The notes: generated by a model not told the origin, from the letters alone. Numbered from the stretch's first letter, positions 1-12,330 are shown. The stretch is 64,000 bases of DNA from Eonycteris spelaea (GCA_003508835.1 PUFA01000068.1:6510001-6574000), one strand, 5' to 3'. Translations and numbers: made by a program.

Positions 1-659
1 AAATAAAAACCTGTAGTATAGCTATCAGAACCCAACATAAGCATATATTCAGTATTAGTCACATAGAAGGGTAAAACAAAACTAGATTTTTCCAGTTCTC
101 ATGTGAGATCCAGTTGTCTAAACCTCTGTTTAGAGTTGTGTGGAATTGGATTACAAGACATCTGCCTCTTAGTCTCTGATTTTAAATTTTACAGTAACAT
201 AGAGCACTCTTGTATGAAATACAGGGAATGTCTGTGTGTCTCTGTGTGTGTATGTATAATAGTGAGTTGTGTCATCTTGACTGTTTTTATTGTGTCTCTA
301 TAAAAATCTTGAGGCTGAAGCAGATAGGATTTACCTTGTCTTGATTTTTGCATATCTTTAACAACATCAAGAAGGTAAAGTGGATTTTTTTAACTCAAGT
401 ATTTATGAGATAATGAAATACTTTTTGAAAGGACTAAATCCGAATTTGAAATCTACTCCCACAAAAGTTATACATATTTGTGCGTATGAATGCAATTTTA
501 ACCATATTGGATATCTCTAAGGCTCTAAAAAATGATATAAATATCATTCTGTCGATTCTTATAGTAAAGGAGATGGGAATATGTGTAGCCAATTTGGCCA
601 GTGGAATAATAGTTGGGTTAGTTCAATAACTGCTGATATCATATTGCTGGCCTTTCATT
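1..659. other. Unassigned AT-rich sequence
   Basis: No recognisable gene or repeat. A short GT-rich patch lies near 232-252. The 66-codon open frame here has no recognisable domain and reads through that patch. Confidence 0.5.
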
Positions 660-910
660 TATTGGGATGACATTGGTTAATAAAATTATATAGGTTCAAC
701 TGTATGGTTCAATAATACATCAACTGTGAATTGCATTGTGTGTTTCTTACCCAAAGTCAAATCTTCTGTAACCATGTTTAACCCCCTTTACCCTTATCTA
801 CCACCACCACCCCCACTTTCTCTCTGGTAACCACTAAACTTTTGTCTGTGTCTACAAATTTTGGTTTGTTTTGTTCATTTGTCGCTTTTAGTTTTATATC
901 TCATAAGTTT
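660..910 (-). mobile_element. L1 3' UTR, sense part of a 5'-inverted L1
   Basis: Read on the minus strand this matches the 3' UTR of mammalian-wide L1 (L1MA/L1MB type). The plus strand shows the typical antisense pattern: 'gggatgacattggttaataa', a C-rich stretch near 780-815, then 'ctctggtaaccactaaac'. It abuts an oppositely oriented L1 ORF2 segment at 911, as expected when both halves come from one insertion. The poly-A tail is no longer clear. Subfamily is not assigned. Confidence 0.75.
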
Positions 911-1063
911 GGATAAAGATGTGGTGTGTGTGTGTGTGTGTGTGTGTGTATAAAATGGAGTATTACTTTGTGACAGCATGGATGGATCTTGAGATAATCG
1001 TGCTAAGTGAAATAAGTCAGACAGAAAAAGTTGAGAACCATTTGATTTCGTTCATGCCATTAG
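911..1063 (+). mobile_element. L1 ORF2 3' end, inverted part of the same L1
   Basis: Plus-strand L1 sequence from the end of ORF2 and the start of the 3' UTR: 'ggataaagatgtgg', a (GT)n expansion, 'tggagtattac', 'gacagcatggatggat', 'aagtgaaataagtcag'. It is head-to-head with the minus-strand 3' UTR at 660-910. This is the arrangement produced by twin priming during L1 reverse transcription. It encodes nothing intact. Confidence 0.75.
924..949. repeat. (GT)13 microsatellite inside L1
   Basis: Uninterrupted GT dinucleotides. They sit where the L1 consensus has a short TA/CA-rich stretch, so the array probably grew from within the element. Alternating purine-pyrimidine DNA can adopt the Z form. 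Confidence 0.9.
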
Positions 1064-1663
1064 ATTTTAATTAGAATTTTAAATTATTATGGCAAAACCT
1101 TTATGAGTCAGTTTGTCTTTGCCTATTTATTTGTTCCAGGCACATTGTTGGTATCCTCTTCTGTCTGTAATATGTGATTTTTACACAGGTTTTGCTTTGC
1201 TTTCTTTTAACATGAGCTATGAAATCTGTCTGTGACTCAGGATGCCATAGCTCCTGTCCTGGATCCAAGAGCGCTTCACATTTCTCATGTGAGATCAGTG
1301 TCTGTCTGGTGGTTGCATCCTTAACTACCCACAGCCAGAAGAGGAATCTTTAAACGCTTAGGCAGGAAAAGTCACTTTTTGCTTACGTTTAGATTTAAAA
1401 ATAAATTAATCTTTCCTACAATGACATGACACCTTCCCCGTGGCATCACTAACAGTTTCTTCAGTTTTGGCTTGAAGTATACATTTTTAACAACTTTATA
1501 TACAGTAAGGTGTTCACAGATGTTTCATGTTAGTTCTTCTAAAAACAGAAGCAAAACAATGTATCTGATATTAGTAGAATAGCAATCTCTAGTAGGCTGG
1601 CATATTGTCAGTTATACATATTAAATGGCATATTATAAAAAACATATTAAATTACGTTACAGT
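1064..1663. other. Unassigned sequence
   Basis: Nothing recognisable on either strand. Base composition is ordinary for the window. Confidence 0.45.
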
Positions 1664-1775
1664 AAGAGCCCAAACTCCTGAGTTCTAGTCTCTGCTTTTC
1701 CCAGAACCTGAAGTAATGTGCTATGTTAATTAACCTCTCTGGGCTTGAGTTTCCTATTATTAAAAGGGAAGCATT
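1664..1775 (+). mobile_element. MIR SINE fragment
   Basis: Matches the 5' half of MIR: an 'agagcccaaactcctgag' head, a 'gttctagtctctgc' segment, then 'taacctctctgggc' and 'gagtttcct', which mirror the consensus 'cttaacctctctgtgcctcagtttcctc'. Tail and TSDs have decayed. MIR is an ancient tRNA-derived, L2-mobilised SINE. Confidence 0.75.
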
Positions 1776-2958
1776 TAGCTTAAATATCGTTAACAGTGTT
1801 TATAGCTCTAGCAGTTTGCTTTGGACTGTAATGATATTTCTGCATTAAATAATTTTTATCTTTAATTCATAATTGAGGACTTATTAACATATAAGCCTTC
1901 TCACTGAGCTTCTAGTCAGGACTATCTGGCTTATTCCTATTCTATTTTGGACACTATTTTGAGTGAGATGATATCCGCTCTCCAATTACAGGAGCCTGGA
2001 GCCTGACTCCAGAACCTTTGAAGCTTTGTTATATTCTTGGTAAAAAGACACTTTTTGAAACCTGCAAAAGAGGGCGACATTTCTAAGAATCAAGAAAGTA
2101 TGAACTTTGGCACTAAGTATATTAAGCTATTCAATTGTACTTCCTGAAATTTATACTTAATATAGGCAAGGTGCTGCTATTGTAAAACATGCTTTTAAAT
2201 CAAAGAAGAAAGAGGAAATATCTCAATAAAGGTAATTTTGACATAAAAATGTCTATTGTCACTAGCAGAGCTTCTGAATACACTGGCACAGCTCATGACA
2301 GTAAAAGGGTTTTCATTATATATTTTCCATCACAGTAAAACAAGGAGGAAGGAAGAAAAACATGAACAACCCATAAATGTCTATGATTTTTGGCACCATG
2401 TTGAGAAATAGAAAGTATAATTATCTTAGTAAAAAATGAGGTAGTATTTTCTTTTTGTAATCAACAGACATGATTTTACTTCTTTATTGAAATGTCTATA
2501 TTAAGAAGAGCTAAGTAATATTTCGACAAATTTTAGTTGAACAGAACGACAATATTTATTCAATTAGTTATTGTCGTAGTCGCTATTTTAGAGTATCATA
2601 TAATTGACACTCTTCAAAGAATTTTCCAGATCACTGGATTCACTGCATGTATTTTACAGGTGCAGCAATGTTGCAGGATGTTTAGTCCTTGGGTTCATTT
2701 CCTACTTGTGAACCATTGGTCAAGAGACTCTAAACTTTAATTTTCTTATTCATGAAATCTTCAGTGTATAATGCTATTGTAATTGATTAGTTAGGGAGAT
2801 GTGCCCACCATTACACAGTAACCATTGTTAGGGGAACATTAGGTGTGAAGTCTTCCAAAATATATAGTCATTGCTTTTTCACCTACATAAAATTACCTCT
2901 GAGAAAATATAATGTGTATGTAGGTTTTATTCATGTTTTCCAGATGTAATAATGTTAC
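1776..2958. other. Unassigned sequence
   Basis: No gene and no repeat I can name. A 67-codon open frame at 2537-2740 has no recognisable domain and no codon signature. The string AGAGGGCGACA near 2070 resembles half of a CTCF core but the rest of the motif is absent. Confidence 0.45.
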
Positions 2959-3048
2959 TTGATTTATATATATGCATATGTACATATATAAATTAAATAA
3001 CATTATATATGTGTGTGTTTGTGTGTATGTATGTGCGTGTTTTGTGTG

Positions 3049-3320
3049 TTGGCCCTCTGTATTTGCCTGTTCCCCTTCTGCAGATTCAGCCAATTGCAGA
3101 CTGAAAACATTTGAAAAAAATCCAGAAATTTGATCCCTAAATAACACAGTATAACAAATACTTACATAGCATTTCTATTGTATTAGGTATTATAAGTAAT
3201 CTAGAGGTGTATACAGGAGGATGTGTGTAGGTTGTATGCAAACACTATGCCATTTTATATAAGAGACTTGAGCATCTGTGGATTTTGTTATCTGTAGGGG
3301 TCCTTGAAGCAATCCCCTAT
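3049..3320. mobile_element. Tigger-group DNA transposon remnant
   Basis: Non-autonomous TcMar-Tigger type element. The left end 'ttggccctctgtatttgc' resembles the family's terminal repeat. The interior at 3176-3206 (tattaggtattataagtaat, then ctagagg) and the later 'gccattttatataagagac' and 'gagcatctgtgga' follow the consensus closely. The right terminus is lost at the AT/GT-rich tract that starts near 3320. No transposase frame is present. Exact subfamily is not assigned. Confidence 0.75.
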
Positions 3321-3405
3321 AATATATATAAATATATAAAATGTATATCTGTGTGTGTGTGTGTGTGTGTGTAAATAAATATAATATATATATATACATA
3401 TTATA
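3321..3405. repeat. AT-rich tract with (GT)11
   Basis: TA-rich DNA, then GT dinucleotides at 3351-3372, then alternating TA to about 3400. Low complexity. It replaces the right end of the adjacent DNA transposon. Confidence 0.85.
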
Positions 3406-3410
3406 TCATC

Positions 3411-3592
3411 TGTGTTCAGGATACTGTTTTAAACACATGTTACTGATGATGTTCTTTAAACCTCACAATAACCAGATGATATAAAGATTGTATCTCCTCC
3501 AATACAGATATTATGTATTATTGCACAGTAATTCCAAATTACTTGTTCAAAGTCAAACTAGTTAGAGGTAAGGTTTGAATCCTAGAAGTTCA
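3411..3592 (+). mobile_element. MIR SINE
   Basis: Central and 3' part of MIR: 'tgttcaggatactgtttta' (size/abundance head), 'aacctcacaataaccagatg' (consensus aatcctcacaacaaccctatg), 'cttgttcaaagtcaaact' (cttgcccaaggtcacacagct) and 'gtttgaatcctagaag'. Strongly diverged. Confidence 0.8.
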
Positions 3593-4104
3593 GCTTCTAG
3601 GATTAATGTAGCAATTTAATGGGGCCTGAGGTAGAGAGACTGGAAGTAAGAGCCACAAAAAAATGAAGCTGCTTATAACCTTATTGGTGCCGAGTTTTCA
3701 AGTCTAAAAAGGCAAAAAATAAAGAATGGACCAATTCTACTTTATCATATTTGTATGGCTGTTTTCTCTTTCCTGCTTCCTTCACTCTCAATCTGGGAAA
3801 GAATCTCAGTGCAAACAAAAGGCACACACTTTAACAGCATCTAAACTACGTCATTTCAAGTTTTCTAACACCTTCCCTTATACTTCCTGCTTCTGATTCT
3901 GATAAATTCTTGCCTACAAATTAAGAGAAAGATAAGAAAAAAAAAAAACCTCAATATAGCCACCATATTTATGAAAATAGGAAAGCATTTTTGGCTTAGA
4001 TGGACAATATTAGTAGAAGATTGAAGCCAAAGCCAAATAGTGGTAGACTAAGAATAAATGGAGGAATAAATCGGAGATGTGGAGATTAACAAGAAGAGAT
4101 TGAA
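3593..4104. other. Unassigned sequence
   Basis: Nothing recognisable. An A12 run lies near 3938-3949. Confidence 0.45.
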
Positions 4105-4152
4105 AGTGTGTGTGTGTGTAGAGAAAGAGAGACAGAGACAGAGGAGAGAGAA
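4105..4152. repeat. GT then GA-rich microsatellite
   Basis: GT dinucleotides to about 4119, followed by GAGAAAGAGAGACAGAGA-type purine repeats. Overlapping 67-, 75- and 60-codon open frames here are by-products of the repeat. Confidence 0.8.
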
Positions 4153-5520
4153 TGTGAGCATGTGAATGAAAAGAAGACAAAAGTTCTGCAGGAGTCATGG
4201 GTAAATGCCGTGGTACAAAATGATAATGGTGAGACAAAAGTAATCAATAAAACATTACAACTATGCAAGAATAAACATCAAAAAGGTATAATTACAGTTA
4301 CAGTTGGGTGAGACTGGTGAGTATATTTAGTTTTCATATTTCACTTTTCAAGTTTTCTATTATGCTGCTATATTATTTATAAGATAAATTATGTAATATA
4401 ATTTAAGCTTAGTAGTGCATTTAAAATTAAAAAGTATTCTTTATACACATCTGCACAAGAATATATGGTAAAGAATAAGAATAAAAAATCAGCACCACAT
4501 ACCGGGAGAGCACCAACGCTTGACTGGATACCACTAGACTCAGCACACGTGCCATGTGTTAGTAGTTGTGTCTCTTTGGAACAGAGGCTGTTTTCACAAC
4601 CTCTGTACAAAAGATCACCAAAGAGAACTCCATATATATTCTACTATTTACAGACAAAGAGAAGGTTCCTCTGTTGGAAAATGTCTTCATAGTTCACAAC
4701 AATTAGTGTTCAAATACTTTCCAGTCCCAGTATCAAGGGTTGATAGCTTGGCAATAGACAGTTTTGGAAGAAGAAATAAGGGTCAGTCATCCTCCTACTC
4801 TCATAACTGCCTTTCAGCTATTCCCAATTTTAATCATGGGTCTCAAGATAAAATCCATAGAACCCATTTCCTGAATATACAGAACAATGATTATTGATTA
4901 AAAAATGAGTTCAAAAAGTTTACTAAATTCCTAGTGGTAAGCTAACTTGATGGTATTTATAAGCGTGTGGAAGAGAGATTAGTATAAGAATAATCTAATT
5001 AAGTAATTGTTATAAATTATAAGATTTCAATTAAATACATTTTAAATTATTATTATTTTTTGCTTCTGCTAATTAGTGGATTTTGTATTTGCTTCACTTA
5101 AGCATGAAGTTGATACTGGCACAGTCTTTTCACCTCAGGGACTACGTCTGCACTTTTCCTAGTCTTCTGGGATTTAATGCAATTAAAATGAAATTGAATC
5201 ATTAGCTTAATCATGCTGAGGGAGTTTGTTGGACAGAAAGCCCCACAGTTTCACAAAATAGAAACTTGAATAAAGTATAGTGTATTACCATCTTAGATGT
5301 GTTTATATTCTCCATGGAATTTTCCTGATCTACCTGGTTGGCATCAATCTCTAGACCCTCTGGGATGTTCTCCTGGGATGTCATTTTTGTAGTCAATGAT
5401 AATCCATCTTGCCTAGTCATCTCTCTTCTTTAATAGGCTATAAACTTTGAAGACAAGTACAGTGTTTTATTAACATTTGTCAGCCTATAATGCTGAGATT
5501 ATTGTTGGTAAGCTCAAGGT
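4153..5520. other. Unassigned sequence
   Basis: No gene recognised. The 113-codon frame at 4556-4897 is the longest non-repetitive open frame in this part. It has no recognisable domain, is rich in Ser, His and Asn, and lacks any promoter or splice context. A short imperfect hairpin (cagaggctg / caacctctg) lies at 4582-4605. Confidence 0.4.
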
Positions 5521-5548
5521 TGTGTGTGTGTGTGTGCGCGCGCGTGCG
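5521..5548. repeat. (TG)8(CG)n alternating tract, Z-DNA candidate
   Basis: Eight TG units run into CGCGCGCGTGCG, giving 28 bases of strict purine-pyrimidine alternation. CG plus GT alternation is the most favourable natural composition for left-handed DNA. It is also one of very few CpG clusters in the window. Confidence 0.85.
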
Positions 5549-5829
5549 TTATAGTAATTTGATACCAGGTAGTCACTTGATGTGTTATCTCACTGGACAC
5601 ATACTGCACTTTTGCTTTGAACAGACACAGGCCACATATGCAGTGTCTGGCATTATTCAAAGCTGTGCTTCTCAGATTCATCATCAGTGCTTCTCAAATT
5701 TATCGTCCTTTTGTTGCAATTATGACTACTACAAATAACTAGGCTTTCTGGGCCTTCTGTCATTAGACATAGATCTAGGATGGATGATGTTTCCCAGGGA
5801 TCTGATGTGGTATGATGAGATGGAAAGAT
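5549..5829. other. Unassigned sequence
   Basis: No recognisable feature. The two opposing open frames here (82 and 60 codons) show nothing that supports coding. Confidence 0.4.
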
Positions 5830-5995
5830 GGACACAAACTCCAGAATTAAACTGCCTCAGGTCACAGTTTTACTACTTACTTTTTTGAATTTGTGTAAGT
5901 TTTTAAAAATATCTCTGAGCCCCTGATTTCTTACTTAAAGAATGACAATATCAGTGCTTTCCTAAGGATTTATTGTGAGGATTAAAATGAGATGA
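5830..5995 (+). mobile_element. MIR SINE
   Basis: Matches the MIR 5' half: 'ctgcctcaggtcacagtt', 'ttactacttac', 'tctctgagcccctgatttc', and 'ttattgtgaggattaaaatg' (consensus gttgtgaggattaaatgag). Confidence 0.75.
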
Positions 5996-8185
5996 AAATT
6001 TCATTTGCCATTTGTTCTTAGGAATATTCTAGAACTATTTTGTTTTAAAGATTAATTTATACTTACCTCAAAGTAAGAGCAACAGCTCAAGCATATATTT
6101 TCATGGAGGACAGGACATGTTCCAACTGCACATTTCTTTCTTTGCTATGAAGTTATAGATTAAACAAAAGAAGTCAATATAGATTTTATACACTGAAGGC
6201 TGGAACATGACATGATCTCTGAAAAATATACTTGGAACAAATTAAAGAACTAAGGGATGTATTTAAAGACAAGTCCTTGAGTAGTTCCTGCTTTACCCAT
6301 GATGATGATCTAATATTGTTTTTATAAAAGAATTCCCCTTGTGTCTGGCTCCGTGATTCTGCCCTGAGTTATCTTGGGTGGAATCAGTGACTTGCATAAG
6401 AGAATGTAAAGAATTTTCATAAGATATTTAGGGTGGAATAACCTTAGACATAAATCGTTTGGAGCACAGGGTAAGAGAAGAGTAGTGAAAGAAGTATCTG
6501 TATAATCCCCAGAACAAACAGAACTTTAATGCTAGAGTCACTGTTTTTATCCTATGTGCCAGATTTCAATATAATAAGATTTCCATTTGCCATATGGAGA
6601 TAGTGGCTTAGAACATGCAAAGAATGCCTTATTATCCGTAGGTAAATTATGTTGTCAAAGGTAAACTGCAGTATGACAAACTGTGTGTAGATATAGAATT
6701 GAATTTCTGAGTGAGATTTTACCTAAGATAAAAAATTGACTCTATGTAAGAGAAATATTTGCCACAAGAATTGTATTATGTTGTTATAAAGAGTTGTGTA
6801 CTGTTTCATCATGTTTTAAATAATGATTGCCCATCTTTAAGCTTTATTATTTTAAAAAATCATAGCTAGTTTGAGTATTGATTTAAATTCCTTTTTTTTC
6901 TGTGATAGACCTTTATCCTCCTGTGATTTTATTCAAGATATTGATTTTTCCAATTATGTTCCAGTTTTATGGTTTAGATCTTAATATTTTCTATAAGCAG
7001 ATATGCTTAATATGTGGCCAAGAAAGCTTACACATTGGATGAAATTCTTTTGGAGTTGAGATTAAATCTCTTGAATAATATGCATTTCTATAATTAAAAA
7101 TTTCTTACCAACTAACATATTAGCAATGTGTGATTAACCAAACAGATGAAGAATCACCATTTATCAGTTTAGTATCCTGGGTGAAAATGATAAATAGGGA
7201 TTCTTTGTCTGTTTGAGTTAATCATATATTCAGGAAAGGAAAAACAGAGGATAAGAAGACTCATTGGAAGTAAAAACGAAAATAAGTTTCTAAAATGTTT
7301 ACTAATGGTATACTTTTCTGACAGACAACACATACACTATTAGTTCTTTTGTAGAACTGGCAAACTATAAGGCCATTGCTGAAAATAAGAATTTTACAGA
7401 TTTGTAAAATACCCAAACCCTGTTTTTATTTCCACCTTTCTAATCCCTGAGCAAATAGTTCACCTTTTTAGTTTATCTCCTACCCTTGTTATCTCCGTAA
7501 AAGCAATGAGGCCATGCTACTCTTAAAAACCTGTGGTGCTCATCTCTGAACTCACAGACAGATGCACACGCACACACACAGGTTTAAGCTCTTGACCCCT
7601 TTTAAGACAGTCAGGAAAGGTCCCTCAAATTGGGCCCTACTTCCTTTTCAGCCAGATCTCTACCAGTCCCTCATGTTTTAATATAGAAAACTAGCTCTTT
7701 TATCATCTGTGAGGCGAGGCTTTTCATGCATCCAGGCTTTTTACATGCTGTTCTTTCAGGGTGGAATGCCTTTTTGTTATCCCACAAGTGGATGAATAAC
7801 TAGAACCTTTTCTACACAAGAATGGACAAGTTGGATAAAGCTCCCTATAAAGAGAATATTTTCCAAAACATTTGAGAAGCCCTCTGTTTTCACTCTATTT
7901 CCTGACACGAAATACATAGCAGTTACAAAGCATACAAATGTACAAAAGCCACTCCCACTAACTGCTTCCATTCAGTGTAAAGGGGAATTCAATCCAGAGT
8001 TTGAATGGTACACCCAGGGCTATCTGATTGTCTTATAACACAGCACCTGGTCAAGTAGATTTTTTTAGAAGTAACTCATTTAAGAAGGGACAACAGCTAA
8101 AGATGTGTACCCTGAGAGTTCACCCTGAGATTCCAGTTGACTGCTATCAGTGTGAAAATCTCAGTTTAGTACTAAATCCCTTGTT
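5996..8185. other. Long unassigned stretch
   Basis: About 2.2 kb without a recognisable gene or repeat. A short CA-rich patch lies at 7566-7580. Open frames are at most 64 codons. It may be unique intergenic DNA or repeats too old to recognise by eye. Confidence 0.45.
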
Positions 8186-8189
8186 CTAG

Positions 8190-8300
8190 TGCATGCCAGT
8201 TGCCAATTTAGATTAGTTATCTAAAGTCTCAGAATCTCAGTTTCCTTGTCTATAAAATGTAGATTAATGATACTTAAGAGTTGTTCATTATAGTACGCAT
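8190..8300 (+). mobile_element. MIR SINE fragment
   Basis: 'aagtctcagaatctcagttt', then 'ccttgtctataaaatgtaga', match the MIR segment 'cctcagtttcctcatctgtaaaatgggga'. Only the central part is clear. Confidence 0.6.
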
Positions 8301-9765
8301 CACTTTGTTGGGCATTAATGAATTACAACAATACATATGGTGTTGACAGCAAGAATGTCGACCAGTTGTCAAACAATGTATAATTATCCATCTTACTAAT
8401 AATATCAAACAGCTACGATATTGGCTTTTTCCTGAATAAGTATTTTTTCTAGGATAGTTTTTAGTCTCCTCTCTTGTGATCCATAATCCACCTGTAGAAA
8501 GAAGAGTAATGTGCTTTACCAAGAATTACACCAGGGATATACTAACCTGCTTATCTGTGGCCTGGCAATTTATATTTAGAGCCCTGAAACTTCTCAGTAG
8601 TCTTGAGCCATAAATGGGGACCCAATTATAACTAAATCATTGGGTTTTTAAATAGTATTTTGCTTTTAAGAAAGAGGGTTACACTTAATTTTCTTATAGC
8701 AACAGGGCATGTTCATAGTGGTTAGAAGAAGAGGGATTATTTAGAGATGCTTTCAGATTGCATCAATAAATTGAAATATCCATTCTGATTTTTATCAGGT
8801 TATTTCTGTTGTTGATCCTTTTAGGAAAATAACTGTGTCAGGCTACTTTGTCTGTGTGGCATGTGAAATTTGAGGTGAAAGATTAAAAAAGCAAAAGGCA
8901 AAAATGCCCCAAGAACATTTTAAAAAATCAAGATAATAAAAAATACTATAAAAATATGCATGTCTGATAGGGTTCAGTCAATATCTTATTGAAGTCTGAA
9001 TTCGTATACAACAATTACTATTACAACTATTGTCTGTAGAGCCTTTTGTTCATGACTTGATTTTCATCTCTCCAGGAAAGAATGAATGGCTCCTTGAATT
9101 AAACTTTCTTAGGTGCTCAGGGTAGCACATGTATAAAAGCTAGTTCTTTTATCTATACTTTTTTTCATGTCCTTCTGTCTCCCAGATGTTTTGCAAACTA
9201 AGGATAGACAGTTTTTTAAAATATAATTTCTGCTTTCACCACCGTACAATGTATGTTGTAGACTCTTATGAAATATTTGTGAAACAGATATATAAATGAA
9301 CACAAAGAGATTCAGGGCAGAAACAAACTTGCCAGAAGAGTTATCCTGTTTTTATAAAGGGAAGAAAGCTGGTATGTATCTTCTAAACCTGTTTCAAAAG
9401 GAGGTTCTATAGTACCTTAGTGACAGAGATAATTTGCATGCACTTAGGAGTCACTTTCCTCAGCTGCTCTTGCTGAACCACAAAATATTTACTATAAATC
9501 TTATATATTACATAGTAAATGCATTTATATGTATGCATTTATACATATATCCATGTATGTGAATATATTTATGAATATATTTTTATATTCATTCTTTTTC
9601 TCAATATTTTGACATCTTTCATAAAGTGTTTAGTAGTAGTTGACAAAAACAGGAGGGTCTGATTATAGCTTGGATTTTGACTGGTAAGCCTTTTCAGAAG
9701 ATACTATCGTTTAGGGCCTACCAATATCCAGCTAGACTAAACTAATCATTTTCACTGTTACTTTG
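8301..9765. other. Unassigned stretch
   Basis: Nothing recognisable. An AT-rich run of tata/catgtat-like sequence occupies about 9480-9600. Confidence 0.4.
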
Positions 9766-9769
9766 TAAC

Positions 9770-9870
9770 TTTCTGCCTCTATGCTTATTCACAATTTATC
9801 TTTCCTCTGCCTGAAATGCCCTCTTTCCTCATCCAATGCTGTCTAAACTATATACTTCTAAGACATTTCA
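9770..9870 (+). mobile_element. L2 fragment
   Basis: 'tttcctctgcctgaaatgcc' and 'ctctttcctcatccaatgc' match the L2 3'-region consensus (ccctctgcctggaacgctcttcccc). Short remnant of the L2 LINE. Confidence 0.6.
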
Positions 9871-11415
9871 TTGCAAAAGCTAATATAAAGTAATTAGTAA
9901 AAATTTTTATAGGTTATCAAAAAAAGAAAGAAAATATAAATGTCAAACTAAGGTAGAACTTAATTCCATTGACTTACTAAACCAGTGGAGATATTGCTAA
10001 AGTACGTTTATTTGAAATTAAACAACTGCAGTTTTATAAAATCCCCTGTAAAGGGAATATTTAATAACATATCACTTATAAAGTCTTAGAGTCAGAACAG
10101 GAATTCTCATTTGGAAAAAAAAGTTGATGTAAGCAAATCAATTAATACAGATAATGAACAAAATCAACTCTACTTATGTTGTGGTAAGCATTCTAACAGT
10201 TTCAAACACTTTCAACAAATCATAAGATGTACAAATTCAGTAGTAATGAATAGCTGAAAAAATTAATTATAAACAAAAATAAAAAGACAAAGAAAAATGA
10301 AAATCTACAAGCTAGTTGAGAGATTCATTTGTATTCTCATGGAATACCAAGGCGCCATAGTTTATCATACAGATATTTTTCACATGTGAGTATAAAAATG
10401 ATCTGAAATGGATACATACCTACTTTTTCCCATGACTCATTCCACATGGAGTCTTTCAAAAAATTTATTCCTAATATCTATCAGGAGAAATTAATACTAA
10501 AATTTATATGACTAAAGAGATTACAATGTCTGGAATTAATGTGTCTAAATATATTTGTTGGGGGAAATGGTGTTTATTAAAAAAAAGAATTTATAATGGT
10601 TAAAATTATAATACTGTTTGAAAATTCAACTGTCTAATCTTAGGAGAATTCAAAGTCCTAGATAAGCCTTTGAGATGATCCTGAAGTTTTGCGATAATCA
10701 AAGAACACACTGAGTCTTCTCTGTGCAAAAACTATTTCAACTAGATTGCAAGAAAAGACTGATGTTAGGTGATGGGCAGTCACTGGGGATGTCTCTTGAT
10801 GTCATTAGTCTCAACAGGCAAAAATCTAGGAGAAAACCTTTATGAAATTTTATTGTTTCCAGTTTTATCTTTTCTTCTCTTAATATATGAAAGTTTGCAT
10901 TTTCATTTTTAAATATTTTGATCAACTCATACGTAGTTCATTTGTAACATTTATCAGCAAACTCATTGTGGGCAGTTCAGAAAATTACCTGTGTGTTGGA
11001 TAATTAAATCAGTTTAATTATGGAATTAGTTATCCAAGCTTGGCAAATTCCCATTAACACTTACAGAAATGTGGAATGCTATATACTATAAAAACAGAAA
11101 TAAACCAGAACATTCTTGCTTTTTATCTTTCTATATATCTTGTATAGCTACAGTGATTGTCATATATGTTTTGTGTGTTTAGAAAACTAAGTATAGAAAT
11201 TTCTAAATGAACTAGAATCTTTTAGGGCAATAGCCTGGACAAGAACATTTAGTTGCCCTCAGACCATTGTAATCCCATGAACTAGTAATAACACCCAGGT
11301 TGCCTGAAAGATCCTATGACAGGTTACCACTGTTAGTATTTATCTACAGGATTTGAACAAAATAAGGTAAATACATACATAAACTTTGTGAAAATCCACA
11401 GCTCTTAGGGTATAA
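9871..11415. other. Unassigned AT-rich stretch
   Basis: No gene or nameable repeat in about 1.5 kb. A-rich patches occur near 9917-9935 and 10255-10300. Confidence 0.4.
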
Positions 11416-11419
11416 GGGG

Positions 11420-11452
11420 TTTTTTTTGTTTTTTGTTTTTTGTTTTTTTTAA
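11420..11452. repeat. T-rich tandem, period 7
   Basis: Runs of six to eight T separated by single G, roughly (GTTTTTT)n. Possibly a decayed poly-A tail read in antisense, though no element is identifiable next to it. Confidence 0.7.
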
Positions 11453-12234
11453 TTCAGAGTTTTACAGTAGAGAACATGGAAGACATAATTGAACTGAAAT
11501 AAAAATGAAGTCTATGGGGCATGCTTAATAATGCAGCTCTAAACAATTTAATTAGTCAATTATCTAATAAACATTGGAATTCATAAACAGTGCACATCTA
11601 AGTATGTTGAATAAAAGTTGTAAATTGCCTGCATTCATAATGGATGATTGAAACATCATTAAATATATGTAAATGCAAAATCATTTCATTAGAATTTTGA
11701 GGAAAAAGGTAATTAAAAATAATTGTGAAGTGATATTAGGTATCTTCTCATTTTGAAATGTGTTAATGATATTTTTTGCATGATGAGTGTAGTTCAAGTT
11801 CATTTAGCAGCCAAGCTGCAATCTCACTGTCTCTATCCTCCCTCCCCTTTCTGAATTTGGAACTACCTTGTAAGTATGCTGTCAGGGAATTTGGGTATAC
11901 ATCATCCCCATGAATTCAGTCATGGTCATGACTCACCTTAGGTTAATGATGAACACATTAGCCATTGTCTGTCTTTCTAGCCCAGGCCCCAGAGAGCATC
12001 TCTGGCTTGGTGGGATCACTGTCACTACAAAGAATGGTTCTTTCCTTATGACTTGGGAATCAACTTTAAAAGTTCATTTAGACTCACTAAAAATCTGGGG
12101 GACTATTGTAAACTGACCAAAGTCATGAGAGAACAAGTAAGATATATCTTCTTTTTATTTGCACTATCAATTTTTTGCATTACTAGCTTTTCTGGTTTAT
12201 TATAAAAGCATCTAACTTATCTACATCCCTGCAT
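11453..12234. other. Unassigned sequence
   Basis: Nothing recognisable. The 68-codon frame at 11910-12116 has no known domain. Confidence 0.4.
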
Positions 12235-12330
12235 CTAATGTTTAATTATCTTCGGTCTGTGCAACCAAGCACGTAGCATTTTGCTTGACATTATAGACTC
12301 TCAATAAATGTATGTTGAAGTGAACATATT
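12235..12330 (+). mobile_element. L2 3' end
   Basis: 'cttgacattatagactctca' then 'ataaatgtatgttgaagtga' is the terminal L2 signature (cctggcacatagtaggcgctcaataaatatttgttgaa). Only the last 60-100 bases remain. Confidence 0.65.

Noticed and set aside
2060..2080. Partial CTCF motif AGAGGGCGACA
   Set aside because: The upstream half of the core does not match, so the total score would be poor.
4556..4897. 113-codon plus-strand frame
   Set aside because: No recognisable domain, no promoter or splice context, and its length is expected by chance in 64 kb.
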